A stretch of 64,000 nt of DNA from Dasypus novemcinctus (lineage: Eukaryota; Chordata; Mammalia; Cingulata; Dasypodidae). The translations under genes were made by a program, and so were the position numbers. The notes under the pieces are model-generated. The model was not told the DNA's origin. It ran no database searches and saw nothing but the letters and a program-made list of their open reading frames with translations. This document shows positions 1 to 11,162 of the stretch, one piece after another; within the stretch, counting starts at the first letter, position 1, and every line of letters begins with the position of its first letter. The stretch spans positions 54,515,954 through 54,579,953 of the forward strand of contig NC_080695.1 of assembly GCF_030445035.2 (NCBI RefSeq), given 5' to 3'.

Positions 1-259
1 CCCACGCGCAAGGAGTGCGCCCCATAAGGAGAGCCGCCCAGTGCGAAAGAAAGTACAGCCTGCCCAGGAATGGTGCCGCACACATGGAGAACTGACACTA
101 CAAGATGATGCAACAAAAAGAAACAGATTCCCGTGCCACTGACAACAACAGAGGCAGACAAAGAAGACGCCGCAAATAGACACAGAGAACAGACAACTGG
201 GGTGGGGTGGGGGGAGGGGAAAGAAATAAATAAAATAAATAAATCTTTAAAAAAAAAAT
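1..259 (+). repeat. Long DAS-type SINE, 3' part (cut by window start)
   Basis: The window opens inside the body of a long armadillo SINE. The usual 3' half follows, with the ACACAGAGAACAGACAACTGG block, a G-rich stretch, AAATAAATAAA and a poly-A ending near 259. The tRNA-like head lies outside the window. Confidence 0.85.
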
Positions 260-284
260 CCTGTCTTATTCGCCAGCACCAAAA

Positions 285-695
285 AGCAGAAACCGTCCAA
301 ATTCCACGGATGCATGAATGGATAAACAAATGTGGTCTAGCCATGCAGTGGAATATTATTCAGCCCTAAAAAGGAGCGTAGTCCTGATCCATGCTGCAAC
401 ATGGATGAACCTTGAAGACATTATGCTGCCTAAAAGAAGCCCAACCCAAAAGATCATATATTGCATAAATCCATTTATATGAATGTCCAGAATAGGTGAA
501 TTCATAGATGATAGAAAATAGATAAGGGGCTGCCAGGGACTGAGGGGAGGGGCAAGTGGGGAGTGAGCAATTCATGTGTATGGCATCTCCTTTGAATTTG
601 ATGAAAATGTTTGGGAGCAATATAGACGTGATGGTTGTACATCACTGTGAATGTATGAAATGTCACAGAGTTGTCCACTTTAAACTGGTTTACTT
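285..695 (+). repeat. L1 3' end fragment
   Basis: This matches the 3' untranslated region of mid-age mammalian L1: a TGGATAAACAAA segment, GTGGAATATTATTCAGCC, AACATGGATGAACCTTGA and TGAAAATGTTTGG in order. It is truncated and non-coding, and ends where the next SINE begins. Confidence 0.8.
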
Positions 696-697
696 TG

Positions 698-1108
698 GGA
701 AGCAGACTTGGCCCAGTAGATAGGGTGTCCGTCTACAACATGGGAGGTCCGCAGTTCAAATCCTGGGCCTCCTTGACCCGTGTGGAGCTGGCCCACGCAC
801 AAAGCTGATGCACACAAGGAGTGCCCTGCCATGCAGGGGTGTCCCCCGCATAGGGGAGCCCCACGCACAAGAAGTGCGCCCCATAAGGAGAGCCACCCAG
901 CACAAAGGAAGTGCAGCCTGCCCAAGAATGGCACCACACACACGGAGAGCTGACACAGCAAGACAACGCAACAAAAAGAGACACAGATTCCCGGTGCTGC
1001 TGATAAGGATAGACACGGTCACAGAAGAACACGAAGCAAATGGACACAGAGCAGACAACTGGGGGGGGGGGCGGTGAGAGAAATAAATAAGAAATCTTTT
1101 TTAAAAAT
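698..1108 (+). repeat. Long DAS-type SINE
   Basis: The tRNA-like head begins GGGAAGCAGACTTGGCCCAG with a B-box-like GTTCAAATCC. It is followed by the long body and a G-tract/AAATAAATAAG tail. Several scattered differences from other copies suggest it is older. The minus-strand open frames here are repeat shadows. Confidence 0.88.
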
Positions 1109-1109
1109 A

Positions 1110-2030
1110 AATTCATTCACTTTATGTAATATGGATTTCATCTACATTTTTTAAAGTCCTTACTCTTTGGAGTTTACATACTAATGGAGGCAGATTGGAA
1201 ATAAACCAACAAGTAAACTGATATGTCAGGTGAATTTGAAGTCATGTGAGAGAAATAGACAAGTGGACAAATAATTCCATCTACTATGGAAAACACCATG
1301 GTAGATGTCTAAAAGGAGGGAAAAAAGTTCCAGCTGACGAAGTGGTTCTCCAGAAGTTTCTGCAGACTCAGTTGGTGTGCTGGAGTTGACACTACCTGGC
1401 CAAGTAAGCTTGGGCAAGTCACATGTCTTCCTTCATTTGTTCACATGAGACACATGCACTCAGAGATGCTGAGTTCCCCGGGGTTATTCTGCTCTTCCTG
1501 AAAGTGTCCATCTTCTCTGTCCATTTTCAACATCTTAAATCCTGTCCCTGTTTCAAACAGCCACGATTTGATGACTGTGTTGAGTGGCATTATTTTGGGA
1601 TCCGATTGTGCTGGGGAATCCAAGAAGTGGTAGGGTTTTTGCATCGGAAGGATTCAGAGAAAGGAGGCAAAAAAGGTAGCTGCCCCATAGCCGAGATGGA
1701 AGCCAGAGCCTTGAGAGTCACTGAGAATTCTCACTTTTCTGCTTTCTGCTTACATATGGGACTATAGGACATTGGTTGCAATGACCAGACTTGGGCCACC
1801 TACTAACACTTAGAGGTGAATGAAGGACCTTGTGGGACCTCCCAGGAGAGCAATCTCACACTCTTTAATGACACTGAGGATGTGCAAACCAGCCTCCTGC
1901 AGATGTTCCTCTCTGGAATAAAGGGGATCAGGTGACGTGGTAAACAGTGGCCGCTCCTGTGGAAACTTTGTGGCTGTTGCGGGCATGACGTGGGAGTAGT
2001 TCCAAGGAAAGCAAGAAAAATTTCCGGTCT
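1110..2030. other. Unannotated intergenic stretch
   Basis: I see no gene and no repeat I can name. The 114-residue open frame at 1423-1767 has no recognisable motif and no promoter or splice context. Confidence 0.5.
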
Positions 2031-2034
2031 AGTA

Positions 2035-2115
2035 CATGGTACATCTCCTCATTTTGCAGATGAGGCTCCTGGGGCACAGAGAGAAAGGACTTGCTAGAGG
2101 TCACACAATGGGTCT
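2035..2115 (-). repeat. MIR fragment
   Basis: The order CTCATTTTGCAGATGAGG, CAGAGAGAAAGGACTTGC, AGGTCACACAATGG is the reverse orientation of the MIR core. It is short and diverged. Confidence 0.55.
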
Positions 2116-2449
2116 GTTGCAGAGCCTGCCTGAAATGTCACATTTCTCCATCATGCTTCTCCTAGGACGAGCTAGAGTCAGGACCTCAGGGGAGAAAAAT
2201 CAGACTGTCATTCTTCATTTCAACGAAGGAATGAATACGTGAATGAATAAATGAATGGAAAGCCACTCAACTCTGGTGTTCCAGAAATTTGGATGAAGAA
2301 AAGCACTGCTGCATTTGCTAAGGATCAGGTGAACCAATCCAAATGCATTTTACAAAATCTAGTTTAAACTTCAGAGTGGATTTTCTTGACAAATCCAATA
2401 TATTATTAATCTGGATCACAATCTTCTTTTTTAAAAAAAAAATCCAAGT

Positions 2450-3262
2450 TTTTTTTCATGGCAGCATTATTCACAATAGCCAAAAAAATGGAAGTAATGC
2501 AAATGTCCAGCAGCAGATGAATGAATATATAATGAGAGTATACGCATTCAATGGACTATTACTCAGAAAAAAAAAAAGGTGTGAAGCTTTGTGGTGATTT
2601 GAAACTGTATGTATCCCCAGAAAAATATGTTTTTAACATTAATCTATTCCTGTAGGTGTGGATCCATTTTAAGCAGGGCCTTTTGTTGAGGCTACATCAG
2701 TTAAGGTGTAACTCACCTCATTCAAGATGGGTCTTAGTGCTCTTTCTGGAATCCTTTGTAAACAGAATGAAACAGAGAGAAAGACAGAACACCAGGACAG
2801 CTAGAAGCTGAAAACATCAAAACCCTGAAGAGAAGGGAGAGACCAGTGATGCAACCACGTACCTTACCATGTGGCAGAAGAACAAGGGTCTCTGGTAGCT
2901 GGGCTTTGGGAAGAAAGCATCGCCTTGGTGATGCCTTGATTTGGACATTTTCCCAGCCTCCAACCACAAGCAAATTGTTTAAGCTGAACCATTTCATCAC
3001 ATTTGCTTCAGCAGTCTAGGAAACTAAAACTTGCAATAACATGGATGAACCTTGATGAGTGAAATAAGCCTCACACAAAAGTATAGCTGTCATGGGATTC
3101 TACTTTTAGGGTGATAGGAAAGTTCTGGTAATGAATAGGGGTGAGGGTAGCCCAACATCGTGAATGTGGTTTATCCCACTGTATGGCATGCTTGGGAGGG
3201 GGTACGATGGCTAGATTTTTGTCGTATATATGTTTGCAAAATTAAAAAAAAAAAAAAAAAAA
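2450..3262 (+). repeat. L1 3' end split by a MaLR LTR
   Basis: L1 3' sequence runs 2450-2590 (GGCAGCATTATTCACAATAGCC and following) and resumes at about 3031 (AATAACATGGATGAACCTTG), ending in a poly-A at 3243-3261. The gap is filled by the LTR at 2592-3030. The L1 was therefore present before the LTR inserted. Confidence 0.8.
2592..3030 (+). mobile_element. Solo LTR of ERVL-MaLR (MLT1-like) type
   Basis: The element shows MaLR LTR landmarks in order: a 5' end TGGTGATTTGAAACTGTATG, GATGGGTCTTAGTGC, a weak TATA-like region, the CTTGATTTGGACATTTTC block, and a 3' end CAGTCTAGGAAACTAAAAC. The same layout recurs at 5850-6304 and 42149-42602. It interrupts an L1. Confidence 0.7.
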
Positions 3263-3565
3263 CTAAGGAGACAGTGACAAATTCAATACATGATCCTGGA
3301 CTGGATTTAACAATGAAAGGGAAAAGCCCAAGTGGACATTATAAGAAATATATAGAAAAATTGGAATATAAACTGTAAGCTTTGTATCAATGTTAAATTT
3401 CTTGAACTTGTTAACTATACTTAAAGTGTTTACATAAGTGAATAGTCTTGATCCTAAGTAATATATATGGGAGTATTAAGTGATCAAGGAGCATGATGTA
3501 TCCATCCTACTCTCAGATGTTAAGAAAATAGACAGATGATAGATGGATAAATAGATGACAGAGAA

Positions 3566-3715
<150 letters not shown>

Positions 3716-3739
3716 CCAGCCACCTGGCTTTCTAAGGCA

Positions 3740-4425
3740 TACCTAATGGTTTCTGGGATTTGCTCAGCTGGCTGAGTCTGGGACCCTCAGGGGTATTGCC
3801 AGGTCAATGTTCCTGTGTGGAGTCCTACTGACAGTAGCCTTCATTAAATACTCGATGAGACCAAGTGAATAGATTTGCCCCCAGCCTCTTTTGGTCACAT
3901 TAAGCAGAGTGGTTGATAGAGTGGTATACTCATGGAAAAATTTGCCAAAAGCCAAGACAGTATAGAAATGAGGAGTGGACATTGTTGGGAGATGATTCTC
4001 CATATGTCTCTCACAGTTTTGAATGTTTTATGTCAGAGTCTTTGTTACAGACCATCTTTTTAAGAATGTTTGTACAGCAGTCAGCCTTAGAAGATAGAGA
4101 TAATTTCTTCTTGGGGAGCAAATGTCGAGCAGGCTTATTGCCCATTATAAAAGTTTCAGGTTCCTCAAGCTTTTGTGCACTGCATCCATCCCACTGTGTG
4201 TGCTGGCATCACCTGGCCCTCTTGCATTGCCCTGTGGGAATTGGAGCCTGGAAAACTCACACAAATGCTGATACTCTGGCCACTGCTACTGTGGTGAGTA
4301 ACAAAGTCCTTTGTCTCTACCCAGGAGCCTCATGTCTTCTACCAGCACCCAGGAAACTGCAGCAGGCTAACCCATTAGCTTGCAAGTACATTTGAATCTC
4401 AGATCCTTCAATGTTCTGGCACATC
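3740..4425. other. Unassigned stretch, possibly an old transposon remnant
   Basis: The 160-residue open frame at 3913-4395 has no recognisable domain, signal or coding-like bias, and its start is in ordinary AT-rich sequence. The tone of the DNA suggests an old LTR or transposon, but I cannot name a family. Confidence 0.35.
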
Positions 4426-4429
4426 CATC

Positions 4430-4545
4430 TAGAAAATTTTTATTGAGAATCTAAGTACTGTTCTAGCTGTTGGGTCTACAAAAAATGAACAAAACAAAGT
4501 CTCTCTCCTTGTGAAATTTACATTCCAGTGGAACTGAATGTGGGA
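4430..4545 (-). repeat. L2 3' end fragment, antisense
   Basis: The order TACTGTTCTAGCTGTTGGG, GAACAAAACAAAGTC, GAAATTTACATTCCAGTGG is the reverse complement of the L2 3' end. Confidence 0.6.
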
Positions 4546-4608
4546 GGGTAAACTGGGACATCCTTAACACAGAGCAGTTTGGCATAATGTCTTAAAATCC
4601 TTGGTCTT

Positions 4609-4997
4609 GGGAAGCAGATGTGGCTCAAGAAGTTGGGTGCCCACCTACCACAAGGGAGGTCCCAGGTTCTGTTCCCGGTGCCTCCTAAAGGAGATGAGCA
4701 AGAGAGTGAGCTGATGCAATGGGCTGGCGCAGCAAGCTGACACAACAAGATGATGCAACGAGATGACACAGCAAGGGAACACAATGAGAGTCACAACAAG
4801 CAGGGAGCAGAGGTGGCTCAAGTGATCGGGTGGCTTCCTCCCACATGGGAGGTCCCAGGTTCTGTTCCTGGTGCCTCCAAAAATAGAAAATGAGCTCACA
4901 ACAGACAGACACAGAGAGCAGACAGTGAGCGCAAACAACGAGGGGAGGGGAGAGAAATAAATAGATAAAATAAATCTTAAAAAAAGAAAAAGAAAAA
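4609..4997 (+). repeat. Dimeric DAS-type SINE with 10-bp TSD
   Basis: Two tRNA-like heads occur in tandem (4609 and about 4801), each with GGTCCCAGGTTCTGTTCC at the B-box position. They are joined by a GATGATGCAACGAGATGACA-type linker, and the element ends in AAATAAATCTTAAAA. A perfect duplication CCTTGGTCTT flanks it at 4599-4608 and 4998-5007, so both ends are certain. Confidence 0.92.
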
Positions 4998-5009
4998 CCT
5001 TGGTCTTAA

Positions 5010-5845
5010 CCAATTATAAGAATGCTTTCCAACAAAAAGAACAGATATGTATACAAAGATTCATGTCCAAGGACATTTCTCACATCATTGTTTACGGAAG
5101 TGTTTCCTGTGCTTTTCCAATTCAAGTAAAATGTTCATGATTTGTATTTTATCCATATACCACTTATAATCTTATTTCCTTCATCTTTTAAGTAACTCAG
5201 AATATTTGGTTAAGTAAATTTTATTTTAAAACGAAACATTGTATGACTATTAAAAAGGCTGATTATAATATTTCTAATAAATGTATCATAGATATAAATA
5301 CATGCTATATATAAAAATATTTAAAATTATAAAAATTCTTCTAAGTACTATACAAAATCATGCTGCATTATTAGTTACATGTATCCCATTATGGCAAATT
5401 CATGCTTTTTAACCTAAAAAAGTTGGAAACAATGGTGGTGGCTAAATAGTGATATGTTTGAATAAATTTAAAGTGTTAGAAGGCATTAAAAAGTAATGAT
5501 ATAGTATATATTTATTTTCACATAAAAATCCTTATGACAAAATAGAAATGGAAAATAAAGCAGGCTCAAAATAGTGTTTCCCTTTTGAATATATAAAAAT
5601 ACGAATGTTAGGTATATTTATTTATATATATATATATCTATAGAAAATATTCTAAAAGCATTAATTGTCTGAGTGATCAGAACTATGGACCATTTTTTAT
5701 TTCTTTTGGTTTAGCGATAAAGAAATTTATGTATTTTTTTTTAAGATAAGAGAAACAGTCATTGAGGTTATGTGTTCTGGGGAAATAATACAATGGTTTT
5801 CTTGATCTGAACACCAATTTCTTTGAGGTATTGGTTTTCAATAGA
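5010..5845. other. AT-rich intergenic stretch
   Basis: The sequence is low-GC with short TATATA runs near 5621-5640. I see no gene or nameable repeat. Confidence 0.5.
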
Positions 5846-5849
5846 TCAC

Positions 5850-6304
5850 TGTTTTAATTTCCTAGGCTGCTCAAAGCCGATACCATGAAATTCGTTGGCC
5901 TTTAACAATGAAAGTTATTAGCTTCCAGTCTGAGGGCACAAGAATGTCCAAATCAAGGCATCATCAAGGTGATGCTTTCTTCCTGTTGACCAGATGCCGG
6001 CAATCCTTGGGTCCTCTGCCGCATAGCAAGGCATGTGGCCGTGTCTGCTGGTCTCTCCCTTCTCTTCTGGGTTGCATTGCTTCCAGCTTCTTGCTTCCAT
6101 GGCTTTCTCTCTCTGTCTCTGGATTCATCCTGTTTTATAAAGGACTCTGGTAAAAGGATTAAGACCCATTCTGAACGAGGCGAGTCACATCTTAACTGAA
6201 GTAGCCTCATGAAAATCTCCTACTTACCATGGGTCCACACTCACAGGAATGGATTAATTTTAAGAATACTCTTTTCCGGGATACAACAATTTTAAACTAC
6301 CACA
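5850..6304 (-). mobile_element. Solo LTR of ERVL-MaLR type, antisense
   Basis: Read on the minus strand it begins TGTGGTAGTTTAAAATTG, has a TATAAAA-like box near 6136, then the CCTTGATTTGGACATTC block, and ends AGCCTAGGAAATTAAAACA. Flanking 5-mers ATCAC and ATTGC could be a decayed target duplication, since the differences are two transitions. Confidence 0.68.
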
Positions 6305-6850
6305 ATTGCCAAGTAATTGAATAGAACTGGAGGAAGCACTCTTGGAAGGTTGTAATTAGAAATTAACAAGCCATGATGGATCAATTTAGACTTTAATCCC
6401 ATCTGTACAATAAATGGCTGAGGAAACTGTAGGGAGGAAAGGATCATCTCTTCATAACTCACGTCGGAAGTAGCTCACAGAGTCACAGAACATCTGAGCT
6501 GGAAAGAGAGTTCCCAAAGATACTCTGCTACCTCCCAGGCATTGAACAAATAGAGAAATTGTCTGACGTACCCAAAGTCACACATTTGCATTAGTGGTAG
6601 AGGAAAAGACTAGAACCCAGGTGGGAAGAGGTGAGTTGCTGTGACATGAAAATAACATTATAATCAGTTCCCAATCCTCTCACATCTTGGCTGAGATAAC
6701 TGGGGAAATTAAATTTTCTTTTCTAAACCAGTATATTCTCATCCTCGAAACAGGAATAATGTTTATCTCAGAGGGTTTCTGAGATTTCAGCAAGGAGGCT
6801 GACCCCTGCTATCTGCCTATTCAGGATCCATTACTCTGTCCTAAAAGGAC
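6305..6850. other. Unannotated intergenic stretch
   Basis: I see no gene here. A piece near 6,495-6,600 has a MIR-like feel but is too diverged to call. Confidence 0.4.
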
Positions 6851-6921
6851 CTTGTTTTTGTTTGGGGCAGCAACTTCGGCGGCTTGCTCGGTCGGTAGAG
6901 GTGGGGTCTGGCTGCGGACGA

Positions 6922-7066
6922 GGGGTTGGTCCAGCTCAGGACGAGGGGTCGGTCCCGCTTGGGACGAGGGATTGGTCCCGCTTGGGACGAGGGGTCGGTC
7001 CCGCTTGGGACGAGGGGTCGGTCCCGCTTGGGACGAGGGGTCGGTCCGGCAGCAGACGAGGGATCG
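6922..7066 (+). repeat. 23-bp tandem array (GGACGAGGGGTCGGTCCCGC)
   Basis: Six adjacent units of the form GGACGAGGGGTCGGTCCCGC plus TTG lie end to end, with the inner four nearly identical. They produce overlapping open frames in several phases that should not be read as genes. Confidence 0.9.
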
Positions 7067-7445
7067 GTCTCACAGGGGTTGCGCGGTTCGGCTGACGGGG
7101 TCGCCCGGCAAAGCCGGCGACGAAGGGGTCGCCCGGAGAAGCAGGCGACGAACTGGGGACAAGGGAGGCCAGGCCCTTGTCGGGGGCTCTCAGGACTGGA
7201 GGGCGCACGGCAGAAGAACTACCGCGGAGACAAGGTAAACACGCAAGTCCACTTTATTGAGGGAGAGGCAACAGTTTTATAGGGGCTGGGGAAGGCTGAT
7301 TGGTCGAAGCCACGCCCTGTTCTGATTGGTTGCCGGCGAAAGGTCAGTGGGTGGTACTGGATGGGGGAGGGGTGGTGGTTAGGGATTGGCTGTCGCTGTT
7401 GCTGGGGGAAGGGGCAGGGTTTAGGGATTGGTGGCTGCTGTTGCT

Positions 7446-7605
7446 GGGGTGGAGGGCAGACTTGAGTTTCCCGCCCACGCCTGGCTGTTGCTGCTGTCGG
7501 GGGGAGGGAAAAGGGCAGACTGGATTTTTCCGCCCACGCCTGGCTGTTGCTGCTGTCGGGGGAGGGGAAAAGGGCAGACTGGAATTTTCCGCCCTGCCCC
7601 TGCGC
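7446..7605 (+). repeat. ~59-bp direct repeats in LTR U3
   Basis: Three successive copies share GCTGTTGCTG, GGGCAGACT and TTTTCCGCCC blocks with a period close to 59 bp. Direct repeats at this place in an LTR are commonly enhancers; that role here is inferred. Confidence 0.75.
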
Positions 7606-7839
7606 AGGGAGAAAGAAGAAGAAGGGTGCCGCCCCACAGGCATCGTGTGGCGCCATCCGGGAGGAGGGGCGGCCGCGGAAGCATGGCTGCCGAGAAGGGG
7701 AGACCCGAGGGCACTCTGCGCCCATGCCGAGCTCCCTTCAGGGGTGGCGGTGAGTCCGACCAGCCACCCTATTATGGGGGCAGCAGCTTGGAATTAGGCC
7801 TACCGCGGCCGCCGCCCCTTGCCAGGCCAGCAAACCACA

Positions 7840-8285
7840 CTTCAGCCCGAGGAGTGACCGCAAGCAACAAGCCTGTAAGCATGCTCATTTCCCTGACTCC
7901 CATACGACACAGTTTCTGAAAATGAATAATAACCTGAGGATTTCTGGGAAAGCTTTTACTTGCCGAATCAGGCACCAACCACTTGTTCCTGCCTGCAGTA
8001 GAGACATGGGGCTGCAAGTGAAGCAGCCATGTGGCAATCATGGAAACTTGAGCTGGAAGGCAGAATCCAACATAGCAAAGATGGTAGAGAGGATACAAAG
8101 AAAAAGCCTGGGATGGCCTTGTTGTTGAGCAGTTCCAGCAGCCATGAACTGCCTTATTCTACACTTCCTGTAAGGAGGAAAAATCAATCACTATTTGGCT
8201 AAGCCACAAAGATGCATTGGAATGTTAGTCTCAATTTTTTCCTGCCTATAGTAGAATTATCCATCTACACTCTTGGCCTCACAGA
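7840..8285. other. Unannotated intergenic stretch
   Basis: No gene or named repeat is seen. The open frames are short and lack coding context. Confidence 0.4.
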
Positions 8286-8289
8286 GGGC

Positions 8290-8640
8290 AGAGTGTATTT
8301 CCCCATGTCTTGACTTTGGGTTCCGTCACATGACTTGTGTTGGCCAATGGGATATTGACAGATAAAATGTGAAAAGAGCCTTTACATGTGCTTGTGTAAT
8401 TGGGCTTACCCTCTTGTGCTTATAACATCTCCATAAGAAGAACCTGCCCCAAGAAACTTGCTGGTCTCAAAAGAGAAATGCAAAACAGGACTTGAGCTGA
8501 GTCTAGCCTAGATCAGTCAGTCCCAGCCAACCCATAGCTGTATAAGTGGGGGAAAAAGTGCTTACTGTCTTATGCCTCTGAGATTTATGGATCGTTTGTT
8601 ATCCAGCAATAGCTGACTAGTACATCCAGTATAATCAAGT
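8290..8640 (+). repeat. Old LTR-like or medium-reiterated repeat
   Basis: CATGACTTGTGTTGGCCAAT near the left and CAGCAATAGCTGACTAGTAC near the right are reminiscent of an old dispersed mammalian repeat. I cannot name the family. Confidence 0.4.
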
Positions 8641-8705
8641 TTTCTGTTGCATTCACCAAACAGCATTCTTAAATACAAACAAGATAACACATAAAAAGTG
8701 CCTGG

Positions 8706-8954
8706 AGGGAGCAAATGTGGCTCAGGCAATTGAGCTCCCACCTCCCACATGGGAGGTCCCTTGTTTGGTTCCTGGTGCCTCCTAGAGAGAAACAAAACAA
8801 AAACAAACAAATGAACAAAAACAAGCAACAAATCAAATAGAAAAAACAATTCCAGAGAGCTGATGTGGCTCTGTGGCTCTATGGCTCTGTGGTTGAGCAC
8901 TAGCCTCCCACATATGAGGTCCCAGATTCAATCCCTGGTCCTAGAACCTTAAAA
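8706..8954 (+). repeat. Dimeric DAS-type SINE with 13-bp TSD
   Basis: Two tRNA-like heads are separated by an A-rich linker of AAACAAA-type repeats. The second head carries three copies of a CTCTGTGG/CTCTATGG octamer. The duplication AAAAAGTGCCTGG lies at 8693-8705 and 8955-8967. Confidence 0.9.
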
Positions 8955-8969
8955 AAAAAGTGCCTGGTA

Positions 8970-9635
8970 TCAATTAGCTACCCAATAAATATGAGTTGCT
9001 TTATTTTCATATTATTTATGAAAAAGGAAGAAATTTCTCTGAGTAATAGCTGACCTTTGATTTTGGCCTGTGGCTATTTCAGTGACTTTTTACCTAGCAT
9101 TCGGTCATTCTCATTGTTTATTTTCCCAATATATCATTATTCCAGACTCCTTGAAACAAATTAAAACAAGCCCTCAACAACATGGACTATGAGTTTAAAA
9201 TGCAAAGAACTGAGACTTTTGGCATGGGGTTAATAATTATGATTTAAAAGATTTGTAAAAAGAGTCAAAGCACTAACTTTGCTCAGTTGTAAGAAGTTCT
9301 AAGTTAAATTAGCCTGTGAACGCTCCTTTTGTTTCAGATTATTTTATTTTTACCTTTTATGTATGTACTGAGGCTATAATACAAGGTGTCGACTGTGTAA
9401 TGGTCTCTTGCTGCTAGTAAATGCCCAGACCAAGCCACAAAGACTGTTTTCATAGCAGAAGACATTGATCTCATGACCCTGTCCAATTACAATGACTGCG
9501 TGTATTATACTGAGTGACTGGGGCGGGTTTCGAGAGGGAACTGATGTGCATTTGACCTCTGGGGCCTCTTCTTGGGCTGCTGTCCTTCCAGGAGCTCAGG
9601 GGATGGAGCTGTTGTGCTCGCATAAGCTGAAATGC
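8970..9635. other. Unannotated intergenic stretch
   Basis: AT-rich DNA without a gene or clear repeat. Confidence 0.45.
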
Positions 9636-9639
9636 TGAT

Positions 9640-9765
9640 CAGCGGGGTCCACTGACCAGCAGTATCAGCAGCACCTGGGAGAGAGCTAGAAATGCAGAAC
9701 CTCAGGCCCCACCCCAGACCTCTGGAATCAGAATCAGCACTTAAAGAGATCCCCAGGTGAGTCTT
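9640..9765 (+). repeat. MER5A-like hAT fragment
   Basis: GAAATGCAGAACCTCAGGCC, CCCCAGACCTCTGGAATCAG and GATCCCCAGGTGA in order identify a MER5-type non-autonomous hAT-Charlie element. Confidence 0.75.
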
Positions 9766-10445
9766 TTTTTTTAATTTTTAAAAATTGAAATACAATTGAC
9801 ATATCTTAAAATTCACCCTTCTACAGTGTACAATTCAGTGGTTTTTAGTATAGTTACAAAGTTGTGCAGCCATCACCACTAATTCCAGAGCATTTTTATC
9901 ACCTAAAAAGAAACCCTTTACCCATGAGCACTCTCCATTCCCCCATGTCCTCCAGCTTCTGGCAACCAGGAATCTACTTCCATTTCTATGGATTTGCCCA
10001 GTCTAGACATTTCCCATAAATGGAATCAAACATTATGTGGCCTTTTTTGTCTGACTTTTTTCACTTAGCATAATGTTTTCAAAGTTCAGCCATGTCACAA
10101 CTTGAATCAGTACTTCATTCCTTTTTATGACTGAATGATATTCTATTGTCCTCATATCACATTTTGGTTATCCATTACTCAGTTGACGGACATTGGGTTT
10201 TTTCCATTTTTTGACTGTTATGAATGATGCTGTTACGAACATCTGTGTGTAATTCTTTAAGTGGATGTATGTTTTCATTTCTCTTGGGTATATACCTAGG
10301 AGTAAATTTCCTGGGTCATATGGTAACGCTGTGTTCAACATTTGAGGAACTGCCAGGCTGTTTTCCAAAGTGGCTGCACCATTTTATATTACCACCAGTC
10401 ATATACAAGGGTTTCAGTTTCCCCACATCCACACTGTGGGTGTGA
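9765..10445 (-). repeat. L1 3' end, antisense
   Basis: The full antisense L1 3' series is present: TGTACAATTCAGTGG, AAGTTGTGCAGCCATCACCA, CCCCCATGTCC, TTCACTTAGCATAATGTTTTC, ATCCATTACTCAGTTGACGG, ATATACCTAGGAGTAAATTT. There is no intact coding sequence. Confidence 0.85.
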
Positions 10446-11160
10446 AGTGACACAGTAGAAAAGGACACAAGACACACCCCATTGGAAGGACAGTCCCCAA
10501 AATACCTGAACAGTATTCCATAAAAGACATATTAGTGTACCTGTAAGAGAAAGAGAAAAAAGCATAAAAAGTTTGGGGTACTGTTGCCCTGATAAAATGT
10601 TTAACAGCTACCTCTCTGGAGAATGAAAACCCTCATTTTAGCATTTGCCAATTTCTATGGTGTAAATACTCTAATTATAGCTGATTTCAGGCTACCAACA
10701 TGATGTGCATGTGGAGCTGGAAAGAGACCCGCAGGACAGCTTTCAGGAGCCGGTATGGGCCAGTTCCAGCATACCACTGTTTGGGGATTAAGCAGAGTGG
10801 GGATGGGGGGAGAGATCTACTTGGCCAGCATCCTTTCCTTTAGGAAACCGGCTCACACACACACACACACACTCCATTTGCTCTGATGTATCTGTCAATC
10901 CAGAGTATCTGCCAAAGGAGTGGGCATGTGATTCAGGCTGGACAATCAGTAACTGATTCTGGGATGGGCAGATGACCCAAGTCAAGCCAATTTGAGTCTT
11001 TCTTGGGGCTTTGCTGCCAAAACTGAGAAGGATGATGGTCTCTTTACACTGAGCTGGATGAGCTGGGTGGAAGTAGAGCTCTTGGAGGTCAACTTCCCTA
11101 TCGCATTAGGGAGTTTGTTTTTGCAAAATAAAGTCGAGCTCAGAAAACAGAGAAACTACT
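10445..11160. other. Intergenic stretch with a short CA run
   Basis: A (CA) dinucleotide run of about nine units lies at 10854-10872. The part from about 10,890 may be an old dispersed repeat, but I cannot name it. No gene is seen. Confidence 0.45.
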
Positions 11161-11162
11161 TC

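Larger units (their letters stand above)
6854..7839 (-). mobile_element. GC-rich solo LTR with U3 and R/U5 tandem repeats
   Basis: On the minus strand the order is LTR-like: a start TGTGGTTTGCTGGCC, GC-rich U3 with CCAAT boxes, TATAAAA (7281-7275), AATAAA (7258-7253), then a GC-rich R/U5. U3 carries about three direct copies of a ~59-bp unit (7446-7605). R/U5 carries about six copies of a 23-bp unit (6922-7066). No internal retroviral sequence adjoins, so it is a solo LTR. Its CpG richness is exceptional for the region. The family is not identified; the short TATA-to-AATAAA spacing hints at class II but is not decisive. Ends are approximate. Confidence 0.65.

Noticed and set aside
3913-4395. 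160-codon plus-strand frame as a novel gene
   Set aside because: No domain, no promoter or splice context, and no coding-type composition was seen. It probably lies in old transposon DNA.
7300-7919. Two overlapping 160-codon plus-strand frames with an ATGGCTGCC start near 7682
   Set aside because: They lie across LTR direct repeats and are antisense to the LTR signals. Openness follows from GC content.
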